Shown here piece by piece: positions 9,173 to 17,191 of a stretch of DNA of 24,478 nt. The stretch is from an uncultured Flavobacteriales bacterium (GTDB taxonomy: Bacteria; Bacteroidota; Bacteroidia; Flavobacteriales; BACL11), in NCBI GenBank assembly GCA_950069165.1, contig CATMIT010000013.1, positions 1 to 24,478 on the forward strand, in the 5' to 3' direction. Within the stretch, counting starts at the first letter, position 1, and each line of letters starts with the position of its first letter. The notes beneath the pieces were generated by a model. The model was not told the origin of the DNA. It saw nothing but the letters and a program-made list of their open reading frames with translations, and ran no database searches. The position numbers and the translations under genes were made by a program.

Positions 9173-9196
9173 AGCCTCAATTTTGAGGCTTTTTTT
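9173..9196 (+). terminator. Rho-independent terminator after the T9SS substrate gene
   Basis: AGCCTCA / TGAGGCT form a perfect 7-bp stem with a 4-base loop (an eighth A-T pair is possible), followed directly by a run of seven T. It ends the secreted-protein transcript 22 bases after its stop and insulates guaB downstream. Confidence 0.9.
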
Positions 9197-9220
9197 ATAT
9201 TCATAAATCAGATTTTTAAC

Positions 9221-9228
9221 TATTTTTG
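9221..9228 (+). promoter_or_regulatory. Probable -7 element of guaB-led operon
   Basis: TATTTTTG, a full TAnnTTTG match, between the upstream terminator and the guaB ATG 23 bases away. The region at the expected -33 distance is T-rich but lacks a clear TTG. Position after a terminator makes a real promoter likely. It is the only candidate I see upstream of the six-gene run. Confidence 0.6.
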
Positions 9229-9251
9229 CAAACAATTTTTAAAAACAGAAT

Positions 9252-10721
9252 ATGAAACAACAGAAGGACAAATTTATATCAGAGGGTTTAACTTATGATG
9301 ATGTATTGGTTGTTCCTGATTATTCTGAGGTTTTACCAAGTAGTGTAGATATAACTACTCATTTCACCAAGAATATAAAATTAAACATTCCTATTGTTTC
9401 TGCCGCCATGGATACCGTTACTGAGGCGGACATGGCAATTGCAATCGCCCAAGAAGGTGGTATAGGTGTTTTGCATAAAAACATGGGTATTGAAAATCAG
9501 GCAAATGAAGTAAGAAAAGTAAAACGATCGGAAAGTGGTATGATTTTAGATCCCATAACTTTATCGGTAGAGGCAAAAGTTGGGGATGCCATGAATATCA
9601 TGCAAGAATTTAAAATTGGAGGAATTCCAATTATAAATAAGAAAAATGAATTGGTTGGTATAGTAACCAATAGAGATTTAAGATTTGAAAAAGATTTAAG
9701 TTTGCCTATAAGGAAAATAATGACTACTGATAATATCATTACAACTGAAATTTCTGATTTAGAAAATGCAGAAAAAATTCTTCAGGAAAACAAAATTGAG
9801 AAGTTGCCAGTAGTAAATAAGAAGAACGAACTTGTTGGGCTTATTACTTTTAAGGACATTATTAAAAACAGGATGCGCCCAAATGCTTGTAAGGATGAAT
9901 ATGGAAGGTTAAGAGTTGTTGCTGGTGTTGGGGTAACAAAGGATGTTTTTGAAAGGGTGGCGGCATTAGTAAAAGTATCTGTAGATGCTATTATTATCGA
10001 TACAGCTCATGGTCATTCAAAAGGAGTGATTGATTTGTTAAAGAAAATAAAATTGGATTATCCAAAACTGGATGTTGTGGTTGGCAATATTGCTACTGCA
10101 AAAGCAGCAAAAGCTTTAATTGATGCAGGTGCAGATGCGATAAAGGTAGGAATTGGTCCTGGCTCTATCTGCACTACTAGAATTATTGCAGGAATTGGTG
10201 TTCCTCAACTTTCAGCTCTTTTGGATGTGAATGAAGTAGCAAAAAAGAATAATATCCCCGTAATTGCTGATGGAGGAATAAGGTATTCTGGAGATATTGT
10301 AAAAGCACTTGTTGCAGGATCGAGTACAGTAATGTTAGGTTCATTAATTGCAGGAGTGGAAGAAGCCCCTGGGGAAACCATTATTTTTGAAGGAAGAAAA
10401 TTCAAAACTTTTCGTGGGATGGGTTCGGTTGATGCCATGGAAGATGGCTCAAAGGATAGGTATTTCCAAACCACTGAGAACGACCCTAAGAAATTAGTGC
10501 CGGAAGGAATTGTTGGCAGAGTAGCTTACAAAGGCACTTTATCGGAAGTAATACATCAAATGATTGGAGGATTAAGGGCTGGAATGGGTTATTGTGGTGC
10601 TAAAAACATAACAGATTTAGCAAAAGCAAGATTCATAAAAATTACAGCTGCAGGGGTTACGGAAAGCCATCCACATGATGTAATCATTACAAGGGAAGCT
10701 CCAAATTATAGCCGAAAATAA
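9252..10721 (+). CDS. guaB: Inosine-5'-monophosphate dehydrogenase
   Basis: Oxidises IMP to XMP with NAD+, the rate-limiting step to GMP. 489 residues, the normal bacterial length. The barrel begins with LTYDDVLVVPDYS and SAAMDTVTEADMA. A Bateman module of two CBS domains is inserted at about residues 95-150 and 155-207. The catalytic loop GPGSICTTR has the nucleophile Cys307, followed by GGIRYSGD, the flap sequence RYFQ and the C-terminal GMGYCGAKNI. The two CBS halves share the identical octamer NKKNELVG at the same place, a clear internal repeat. Starts 23 bases after a -7 element and is followed 19 bases later by a PPIase gene, so it appears to lead the envelope-foldase operon. (p)ppGpp and ATP/GTP binding at CBS modules is known for the family and probable here. 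Confidence 0.98.
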   Translation: MKQQKDKFISEGLTYDDVLVVPDYSEVLPSSVDITTHFTKNIKLNIPIVSAAMDTVTEADMAIAIAQEGGIGVLHKNMGIENQANEVRKVKRSESGMILDPITLSVEAKVGDAMNIMQEFKIGGIPIINKKNELVGIVTNRDLRFEKDLSLPIRKIMTTDNIITTEISDLENAEKILQENKIEKLPVVNKKNELVGLITFKDIIKNRMRPNACKDEYGRLRVVAGVGVTKDVFERVAALVKVSVDAIIIDTAHGHSKGVIDLLKKIKLDYPKLDVVVGNIATAKAAKALIDAGADAIKVGIGPGSICTTRIIAGIGVPQLSALLDVNEVAKKNNIPVIADGGIRYSGDIVKALVAGSSTVMLGSLIAGVEEAPGETIIFEGRKFKTFRGMGSVDAMEDGSKDRYFQTTENDPKKLVPEGIVGRVAYKGTLSEVIHQMIGGLRAGMGYCGAKNITDLAKARFIKITAAGVTESHPHDVIITREAPNYSRK

Positions 10722-10740
10722 ATTTAAAAATAAAATAAGC

Positions 10741-12696
10741 ATGAAAAAAAATGTGTTAGTATTTTGTATTAGTCTTTTTTGTTCTTTGTCTTTTGCACAG
10801 AATAATGAAGTAATTTTAAGTGTAGGTGAAGACAACATCACTCTTGATGAGTTTAATGCAATATTCTTGAAAAATAATCATAATGATTCTACCATTACAA
10901 AGGAGTATTTGGATGACTATATGCAATTATATATCAATTTTCGGCTTAAGGTAAAAGAAGCAAAAGAGTTAAAATACGATACTATTTCTGCTTTTGTAAA
11001 TGAACTTGCCATGTACAGAAATCAATTGGCAAAACCATATTTGAGTGACAATCAATTTGATGAAAAATTAATAAAAGAAGCATACGATCGAATGCAAACG
11101 GATGTCAATGCAAGCCATATTTTATTTACAGTTGCTGAAAAAGCAACACCTGCCGATACACTAAAAGCATATAAAAAAGCAATGGATGTGCGAAATAAAA
11201 TCCTTAAAGGATTAGATTTTGAAAAAGCTGCTAAATCATTTTCAGACGATAAATCGGCTATAAATAATGGAGGAAGTTTGGGCTATTTTACTGTTTTTAT
11301 GATGGTTTATCCTTTCGAGAATGCGGCATATAATACAGAAATAGGGAAAATATCTAAGCCAGTTAGAACAAAGTATGGTTATCATCTGATAAAAGTAAAT
11401 GATAAAAGAAAAGCAAATGGGGAAGTAAAAGTAGCACATATCATGTTCAAATTAGCAAAATACGCCTCAGAAGAAGCCATTAGTATTGGTAAAACTAAAA
11501 TTGAAGAGATTGCCGCAAAGATAAAAAATGGAGAGGATTTTAGCGACTTAGCCAAACAGTTTTCAGAGGATAGAGCCACAGCTGTAAAGGGAGGAAGTAT
11601 CCCTAAGTTTGGTGTTGGTAAGATGGTAAAGGAATTTGAGAATGCCGCCTTTTTATTACAAACCATTGATGAGACTAGTACTGTTTTTAAAACTCCTTTC
11701 GGTTGGCATATAGTCAAGCTTTTAGAAAAAAAACCTATTCCTGCTTTTGAGGATGTAAAAAATAATTTAAAAAAGAAAGTCAATCAAGATTCCAGAAATG
11801 CTTTGCGAGATAAGGCACTAATTAGCAAAATTAAAAAAGAGTATAATTTTAAGCAATACAGCAGCAGATTAAACGAAATTTCAAAATACATTGATGAGAG
11901 TTTGTCTGAGGGAAAATGGGTTTCCGAAAAAGCAAACTCACTTAAAAGAAATCTGTTTATATTGGATAAAAATTATTATACACAAGCAGATTTTGTAGCA
12001 TTTATTCTGGCAAACCAAGCGGTTGTAAAAAACAACTATCAATCTTATTTTAATGATTTGTATCAAGCCTTTGTAAGTAAAACTTGCCTTGATTATGAAA
12101 ATGGCAGATTAGAAGAAAAATATCCTGAATTTAAATCTTTGCTTCAAGAATATACGGATGGCATCCTGCTTTTTGATTTAATGGATGACAAAGTTTGGAC
12201 AAAAGCTATAGAGGATACTTTAGGTTTACAAACATTCTTTGACAATAACAAAGAAAATTATATGTGGGGCGAAAGAGCGGAAGCAAAAATATATACTTGT
12301 ATTGATGAAACAGTTGCCAAAAAAACTTTAAGGCAAATAAAAAAACGACACAGAATGCCTTATTTGACTGATGAAGATGTGCTAAAAAAAGTAAATTATA
12401 GCTCACCACTTAACCTTCAAATTACAGGTAAAAAATATTCAAAACAGGAGAATGATAATGTAACTCAAGCTGGATGGAAAATTGGGATTAGCAACAATAT
12501 AAAAGGGAAAGATGGCTCCATAATAATTGTTGATGTTTTAGAACTCATTCTGTCACAGCAAAAAGATTTGTCAGAAACAAAAGGTAAAGTTATTTCTGAT
12601 TATCAGGATTTCTTAGAAAAGCAATGGTTAGGGCGGTTAAAAGAGAAGTATGAAGTAAGGGTTAATACTCATGTTCTCCATTCTATAATTCAATAA
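10741..12696 (+). CDS. Periplasmic peptidyl-prolyl isomerase with two parvulin domains
   Basis: 651 residues with a signal peptide (MKKNVLVFCISLFCSLSFAQ) and export to the periplasm. After an N-terminal helical SurA/PrsA-like region (about 25-115) come two consecutive parvulin (rotamase) domains. The first (about 120-222) has ASHILF, FSDDKSAINNGGSLGYF, FENAAY and YGYHLIKV. The second (about 229-332) has VAHIMFKL, FSEDRATAVKGGSIPKFG, FENAAF and FGWHIVKL. Residues 340-651 form an extra C-terminal region, rich in charged helices and without a motif I can name. The family folds and chaperones outer-membrane and secreted proteins. First of three adjacent foldase genes, 19 bases after guaB and 10 bases before the lipoprotein gene, so co-expressed with SurA. 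Confidence 0.92.
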   Translation: MKKNVLVFCISLFCSLSFAQNNEVILSVGEDNITLDEFNAIFLKNNHNDSTITKEYLDDYMQLYINFRLKVKEAKELKYDTISAFVNELAMYRNQLAKPYLSDNQFDEKLIKEAYDRMQTDVNASHILFTVAEKATPADTLKAYKKAMDVRNKILKGLDFEKAAKSFSDDKSAINNGGSLGYFTVFMMVYPFENAAYNTEIGKISKPVRTKYGYHLIKVNDKRKANGEVKVAHIMFKLAKYASEEAISIGKTKIEEIAAKIKNGEDFSDLAKQFSEDRATAVKGGSIPKFGVGKMVKEFENAAFLLQTIDETSTVFKTPFGWHIVKLLEKKPIPAFEDVKNNLKKKVNQDSRNALRDKALISKIKKEYNFKQYSSRLNEISKYIDESLSEGKWVSEKANSLKRNLFILDKNYYTQADFVAFILANQAVVKNNYQSYFNDLYQAFVSKTCLDYENGRLEEKYPEFKSLLQEYTDGILLFDLMDDKVWTKAIEDTLGLQTFFDNNKENYMWGERAEAKIYTCIDETVAKKTLRQIKKRHRMPYLTDEDVLKKVNYSSPLNLQITGKKYSKQENDNVTQAGWKIGISNNIKGKDGSIIIVDVLELILSQQKDLSETKGKVISDYQDFLEKQWLGRLKEKYEVRVNTHVLHSIIQ

Positions 12697-12706
12697 GCAA
12701 CTGGTT

Positions 12707-13549
12707 TTGAAAGCGAAACACTATCTTTTCCTTTTTTGTGTTCCATTATTTTTTGTGACTTGTAATGGCTTGTCCTCTGATGAAAAGCTGTTAGTTAGTT
12801 TGTACGATAAAGATTTGTATTTCTCTGAAATTATCAATTCAATTCCTGAGGATAAAACCGATAGTGCCGCTTTTGTACAAGGTTATATTGATAGTTGGAT
12901 TAAAAAACAACTTTTAGTGGCACAAGCCGAAATGAATTTGACGGATGCCCTTAAGGATGTGGAGGATAGAATTGATGATTATAGGAGTTCATTGCTTATT
13001 TATGCTTATCAGCAAGAGTTGATAAAGCAAAATTTTGATACTACTGTTAATAAAGTGGAGATTCAAAATTATTATGATGAGAATGTGGATGAGTTGGAAC
13101 TAGAAGAAAACATCTTTAAAGGAAGGTATGTAAAAATAGCTTTTGATGCTCCTAAATTAGATTTATTACACAAGCTATTTCGTTCAAACAAAGAGGAAGA
13201 CAAAGAAGATTTGCTAGAATATTGCCGACAATTTGCAACCGATTATCATCTAGATGAATCCAAATGGGTTTATTTTTCTAAGTTTGCCGACAAGTTGCCA
13301 ATGGAAGTGAAGAATTCAACCTATTATTTAAGTAGTAATAAATATTACAGCTATACTGCTGATAGTAGCAAATATTTTTTCTTTATTCATGGATATCAAA
13401 TAAAAGGCAGCAGAAGTCCGTTAAGTTTGGTGCAAGAAAAAATTAGAGAAATAATTTTAAATAGAAATAAATTGTTGTTTTTGAAAGATTTAGAAGATAA
13501 GTTATATCAGAAAGCAATTTCAACAAATAAAATTAAAATACATCAATGA
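12707..13549 (+). CDS. Putative SurA_N-like lipoprotein foldase, parvulin domain degenerate
   Basis: 280 residues from a TTG start at 12707. No ATG lies near, and the hydrophobic leader begins straight after it (KHYLFLFCVPLFFVTC). FVTC followed by N could be a lipobox with Cys19, although the residues before Cys are not the ideal LAG type. Residues 25-115 resemble the SurA_N fold: a long helix (FVQGYIDSWIKKQLLVAQAE), paired helices, then VEIQNYYDENVDEL. The following 160 residues sit where a parvulin domain would be but lack the GG-x-LG loop, the F-E-x-A motif and the GYH-I strand seen in both neighbours. Probably a chaperone-only member of the triad. The stop codon overlaps the next start (ATGA), implying translational coupling to SurA. 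Function is inferred from context and fold-level resemblance. Confidence 0.75.
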   Translation: MKAKHYLFLFCVPLFFVTCNGLSSDEKLLVSLYDKDLYFSEIINSIPEDKTDSAAFVQGYIDSWIKKQLLVAQAEMNLTDALKDVEDRIDDYRSSLLIYAYQQELIKQNFDTTVNKVEIQNYYDENVDELELEENIFKGRYVKIAFDAPKLDLLHKLFRSNKEEDKEDLLEYCRQFATDYHLDESKWVYFSKFADKLPMEVKNSTYYLSSNKYYSYTADSSKYFFFIHGYQIKGSRSPLSLVQEKIREIILNRNKLLFLKDLEDKLYQKAISTNKIKIHQ

Positions 13550-14871
13550 AAAAATATATCCTTATAGCACTTTTACTTTTTAGCAGTAAAATCTACTGCC
13601 AAAAAGTGATTGATGGCGTAGAAGCAATAATTGGAAATGAAATTATTCTCACCTCTGATATTGAGACCCAATACCAACAATATTTAGCGCAAGGGTATAC
13701 AAATAGGGGCGAGATAAAATGCAGGATTATTGAAGATTTATTGTATCAGAAACTGCTTTTAAACCAAGCAAAAATTGATAGCTTGGAAATATCGGAACAA
13801 GAAATTGAGAGTGAATTGGAAAAAAGAATCCGTTATTTTGTAGGACAAGTGGGAAGCAAAGAAAAATTAGAAGAGTTTTATGGAAAATCTATTATTGAAA
13901 TAAAATCAGAATTTCGAGATTTAATAAACGATCAATTACTTTCACAAAGAATGCAAGGAGGTATTACTGCTGGAGTGAAAGTTACTCCTTCAGAAGTAAA
14001 AACCTATTTTAACAATTTAGCAAAAGACAGCCTTCCAACGGTTGAGGCAGAAGTTGAAATTTCCCAAATAGTTTTAAAACCAGAAATTTCAATTGAGGAA
14101 AAAGAAAGGATAAAAAATAAATTAGAAACTTTTAAAGAGAGGATAATAAAAGGAGAAGATTTTAAGGTATTAGCTACCCTTTATTCTGACGATCCTGGTT
14201 CTGCAAAAAATGGAGGAGAATTAGGTTTTGTAGGGAGGGGCGATTTGGTTCCAGCATTTGAAGCGGCAGCTTATAAGCTAAAAGGAGATGAACTTTCTGA
14301 TATTATTAAAAGTGAATTTGGTTATCATATCATTCAACTGATAGAAAGAAGGGGAGAGCAGATAAATGTGCGACATATTCTTTTAAAACCAAAAGTTTCT
14401 TCCACTCAACTTATGGAGCTAAAATCGGAAATTGAGGATATTGCCAAGCAGATTGCTGATGGAAAATTAACTTTTGAAAAAGCGGCATTGGATTTTTCGG
14501 ATGATGAAAGTAAAAACAATGAGGGGTTACTCATAAATCCTAATTCCGGCTCAAGCATGTTTATAATAAAAGATTTGGATCCTGCATTGTATTTTGTTAT
14601 TGAAAAAATGAGTGAAAATGAAATATCGGCACCAATGATTATACAAACTGAGGACGGCTTAAAAGCCTACCGACTTGTAAAGCTAAGAAAGAAAACCAGT
14701 GCGCATACCGCTAACTTAATTGACGATTACGATAAAATTCGGAATGTAGCACTATCGGAGAAAAAACAAGAAACAATAAATGATTGGTTAGAAGAAAAAA
14801 TAGCAAAAACCTATATTAAATTAGGAGATAGCTTAAAGGATTGTACTTTTGACCACAAATGGCCACTTTAA
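13546..14871 (+). CDS. surA: SurA-type periplasmic chaperone / peptidyl-prolyl isomerase
   Basis: 441 residues. Signal peptide about 1-18 (MKKYILIALLLFSSKIYC), then the SurA start KVIDGVEAIIGNEIILTSDIE, matching the family's 'VDkVvAvVgnevIl.SDi' opening. The SurA_N helical region runs to about 160. Two parvulin domains follow: the first (about 168-268) with EISQIVLKP, YSDDPGSAKNGGELGFVGRG, FEAAAY and FGYHIIQL; the second (about 275-380) with NVRHILLKP and FSDDESKNNEGLL, which is less canonical, as is common in one SurA parvulin domain. Guides unfolded outer-membrane proteins across the periplasm to the BAM machinery. Its ATG overlaps the upstream lipoprotein stop by four bases; moxR follows 9 bases later. 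Length agrees with E. coli SurA (428). Confidence 0.93.
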   Translation: MKKYILIALLLFSSKIYCQKVIDGVEAIIGNEIILTSDIETQYQQYLAQGYTNRGEIKCRIIEDLLYQKLLLNQAKIDSLEISEQEIESELEKRIRYFVGQVGSKEKLEEFYGKSIIEIKSEFRDLINDQLLSQRMQGGITAGVKVTPSEVKTYFNNLAKDSLPTVEAEVEISQIVLKPEISIEEKERIKNKLETFKERIIKGEDFKVLATLYSDDPGSAKNGGELGFVGRGDLVPAFEAAAYKLKGDELSDIIKSEFGYHIIQLIERRGEQINVRHILLKPKVSSTQLMELKSEIEDIAKQIADGKLTFEKAALDFSDDESKNNEGLLINPNSGSSMFIIKDLDPALYFVIEKMSENEISAPMIIQTEDGLKAYRLVKLRKKTSAHTANLIDDYDKIRNVALSEKKQETINDWLEEKIAKTYIKLGDSLKDCTFDHKWPL

Positions 14872-14880
14872 ACAGAAAGT

Positions 14881-15852
14881 ATGGAAGAAAAAATAATAAA
14901 TTCGGATGTAAAATCGATTGATGATTTTGCAATAGCTTTCAATAAGTTCAAAGCAGAAATTGCTAAAGTTATTGTTGGGCAAGATGTTGTTGTTGAGCAG
15001 GTTTTAATTTCTATTTTCAGTAAAGGGCATTGCCTTTTGGTGGGCGTTCCAGGATTAGCAAAAACGCTATTGGTGCAAACCATTGCGGATTGTTTGGGTT
15101 TGAAATTCAACAGAATTCAATTTACACCTGATTTGATGCCTTCAGACATTGTGGGTGCTGAAATTTTGGATGAAAGCAGGCATTTCAAATTTGTTAAAGG
15201 GCCACTATTTGCTAATATTATATTGGCGGATGAAATAAATAGAACACCACCAAAAACCCAATCCGCACTTTTGGAGGCAATGCAAGAACGATCGGTTACT
15301 AATGCTGGAAATAAATATGAGTTGGATAATCCGTTTTTTGTTTTGGCAACCCAAAATCCTATTGAACAAGAAGGGACTTATCCTTTGCCGGAAGCGCAAC
15401 TGGATCGTTTTATGTTCAATGTGATTTTAGATTACCCTACTTTTAAGGAGGAAATCCAGATTGTTAAACAAACCACATCCGATTATTCCGCTTCTTTAAA
15501 TAAAGTAATGGATGCAGAAGATATTGTATTTCATCAGAACATTCTTAGGAAAATTCCTGTGAGCGACAATGTGATAGAATATGCAGTTGGGCTAGCAGCA
15601 AAAACCAGACCAGAAACTGATTGGGCATCAGAGAAAGTGCAGCAATATATTTCATGGGGAGCTGGCCCTAGAGCTTCCCAGTTTATGCTTTTGGGAGCTA
15701 AATGCTTTGCTGCAATAAGGGGTAAATACTCACCAGATATTGAGGATGTAAAAGCAGTAGCAAAGCCAATTCTCCGACACAGAATAATAAGGAATTATAA
15801 AGCAGAAGCAGAAGGGATTACTGTGGATGACATTATTGATAGCATTTTATAA
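14881..15852 (+). CDS. MoxR-family AAA+ ATPase
   Basis: 323 residues, cytosolic. Walker A is GVPGLAKT (55-62), Walker B IILADEIN (113-120, with Asp117-Glu118), followed by the MoxR-specific RTPPKTQSALLEAMQE. Further on are FVLATQNPIEQEGTYPLPEAQLDRFM (sensor 1 and arginine-finger region) and WGAGPRASQ (sensor 2 lid). MoxR ATPases act as chaperones or activators of VWA-domain partners, helping metal insertion or complex assembly. Usually a DUF58 or VWA gene follows; here it is instead followed 3 bases later by def, and preceded by surA. Whether it works with the foldases or with distant Bat-type partners is not shown by sequence. Family assignment is very secure. Confidence 0.95.
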   Translation: MEEKIINSDVKSIDDFAIAFNKFKAEIAKVIVGQDVVVEQVLISIFSKGHCLLVGVPGLAKTLLVQTIADCLGLKFNRIQFTPDLMPSDIVGAEILDESRHFKFVKGPLFANIILADEINRTPPKTQSALLEAMQERSVTNAGNKYELDNPFFVLATQNPIEQEGTYPLPEAQLDRFMFNVILDYPTFKEEIQIVKQTTSDYSASLNKVMDAEDIVFHQNILRKIPVSDNVIEYAVGLAAKTRPETDWASEKVQQYISWGAGPRASQFMLLGAKCFAAIRGKYSPDIEDVKAVAKPILRHRIIRNYKAEAEGITVDDIIDSIL

Positions 15853-15855
15853 AAT

Positions 15856-16416
15856 ATGATTCTTCCTATTGTAGCTTTTGGCTCTCCGATTCTCAGAGAG
15901 AAATGCAAAGAAATCTCAAAATATTTTCCTGATTTACCGGAAATTATTGACGATATGTTCGAGACTATGTATGCGGCAAGTGGTGTTGGATTGTCTGCTC
16001 CACAAATCAATAAATCAATCCGTATTTTTATTATAGATACTGCTCCTTTTGTTGATGATGAAGAGAATGATATTCAGCCCATGAAACAAGTATTTATCAA
16101 TCCTAAAATGATAAAGGAAGAAGGGCAGAAGTGGTTATTTAATGAGGGTTGTTTGAGCATTCCTGAAATTAGAGAAGATATTTCTCGCAAAGATGAAATT
16201 GAAATAGAATTTTTGGACGAAAATTTTCAAAAACAGCAGAAAAAATTTGATGGAATTACCGCTAGGGTAATTCAACATGAGTACGATCATTTGGATGGAA
16301 TTCTATTTACTGATAAAATCAGTACATTACGAAAAAGAGTTTTAAAAGGAAAACTAAATGATATTTCAAAAGGAAAGATAGAGGTAAATTATAAAATGAG
16401 ATTTCCTAAGCGCTAA
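15856..16416 (+). CDS. def: Peptide deformylase
   Basis: Removes the N-formyl group from nascent proteins at the ribosome exit, using Fe2+ or another divalent metal. 186 residues. The three signature motifs are intact: GVGLSAPQ (43-50), EGCLSIP (97-103, metal ligand Cys99) and QHEYDHLDG (140-148, metal ligands His141 and His145, catalytic Glu142). Begins 3 bases after moxR, so it closes the guaB-foldase-moxR run. The last 11 bases overlap the end of cdaA on the opposite strand, with no hairpin terminator between them. C-terminal tail about 15-20 residues past the last motif helix, normal for type I enzymes of this phylum. Confidence 0.97.
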   Translation: MILPIVAFGSPILREKCKEISKYFPDLPEIIDDMFETMYAASGVGLSAPQINKSIRIFIIDTAPFVDDEENDIQPMKQVFINPKMIKEEGQKWLFNEGCLSIPEIREDISRKDEIEIEFLDENFQKQQKKFDGITARVIQHEYDHLDGILFTDKISTLRKRVLKGKLNDISKGKIEVNYKMRFPKR

Positions 16417-17191
16417 GTTTGGCGGCCTCAAAATTTAATAATTTTTCTAATTTTTCATAGCTACAATGGTTTTGTAATTTTCCTTCTTTCGCAAATGAGA
16501 TTTCTCCATTTTGCTCGGAAACAATAATTACAACTGCATCCGTATCTTCCGAAATACCGGCAGCAGCCCTGTGTCGCATCCCTAAATGGGCAGGAAAATT
16601 AGTATTGTTTGTAACGGGCAAAACACATCTAGCAGCAACTATTTTATTATCTCTAATAATTACTGCACCATCATGCAAAGGGCTATTTTTATAAAAAATA
16701 CTTTTCAGTAGTGCTATACTTATGTTGGCTCCAATTTGCACACCCGATTCGGAGAAAAAAGCCAAATCATCTGTATGAGTAATAACAAGTAGTGCTCCTG
16801 TTTTACTTTTCGATAAATCCTGACATGCTTTACTGAGGGTGTTTACATCCAATTTATTTTCTTGCTCCCCAATATTAAATTTAAAAAATCCTTTATTTTT
16901 TATCAGCTTTGCTCTGCCAATCATAATCAAAAACTTTCTTAACTCTTGCTGAAAAACAATTACCAAAATAATAACACCAACACCAATAAATTGTCCTAAA
17001 ATCTCACTTAATAGCTCCATATGCATTGCATCTACCAATTTCCAAAGTAAATAAATGGAAGTTAACCCAATAAAAATATTGATTGCTACCGTACCTCTTA
17101 CTAGTTTGTATAACTGATACATTAGTACGGCAACCAATACAATATCAATAATGCTGATAAAATTAAATTCTATGAAATCCAAAAAACTCAT
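16406..17191 (-). CDS. cdaA: Diadenylate cyclase (c-di-AMP synthase), CdaA type
   Basis: Membrane enzyme condensing two ATP to cyclic di-AMP. 261 residues with three predicted N-terminal membrane helices (about 12-30, 36-53, 66-84), then a linker and the DAC (DisA_N) domain from about 100. The catalytic signature DGA (174-176, in SPLHDGAVII) and the RHR motif (206-208, in LGMRHRAAAGISE) are both intact. In Firmicutes this gene sits with cdaR and glmM; here it follows folP, overlapping its stop by four bases (ATGA), and no YbbR/CdaR gene is nearby. c-di-AMP governs potassium and osmotic balance in other phyla. The TAG stop lies inside the 3' end of def. Confidence 0.95.
   Translation of the reverse strand: MSFLDFIEFNFISIIDIVLVAVLMYQLYKLVRGTVAINIFIGLTSIYLLWKLVDAMHMELLSEILGQFIGVGVIILVIVFQQELRKFLIMIGRAKLIKNKGFFKFNIGEQENKLDVNTLSKACQDLSKSKTGALLVITHTDDLAFFSESGVQIGANISIALLKSIFYKNSPLHDGAVIIRDNKIVAARCVLPVTNNTNFPAHLGMRHRAAAGISEDTDAVVIIVSEQNGEISFAKEGKLQNHCSYEKLEKLLNFEAAKLSA

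Noticed and set aside
9535..9872. Repeated NKKNELVG octamer in guaB as possible recombination or assembly artefact
   Set aside because: It is the equivalent strand and turn in the two CBS domains that all bacterial IMPDHs carry, and surrounding residues differ.
11382..11783. Minus-strand open frame of 133 codons inside the two-parvulin PPIase gene
   Set aside because: Antisense shadow of the second rotamase domain; no family features.
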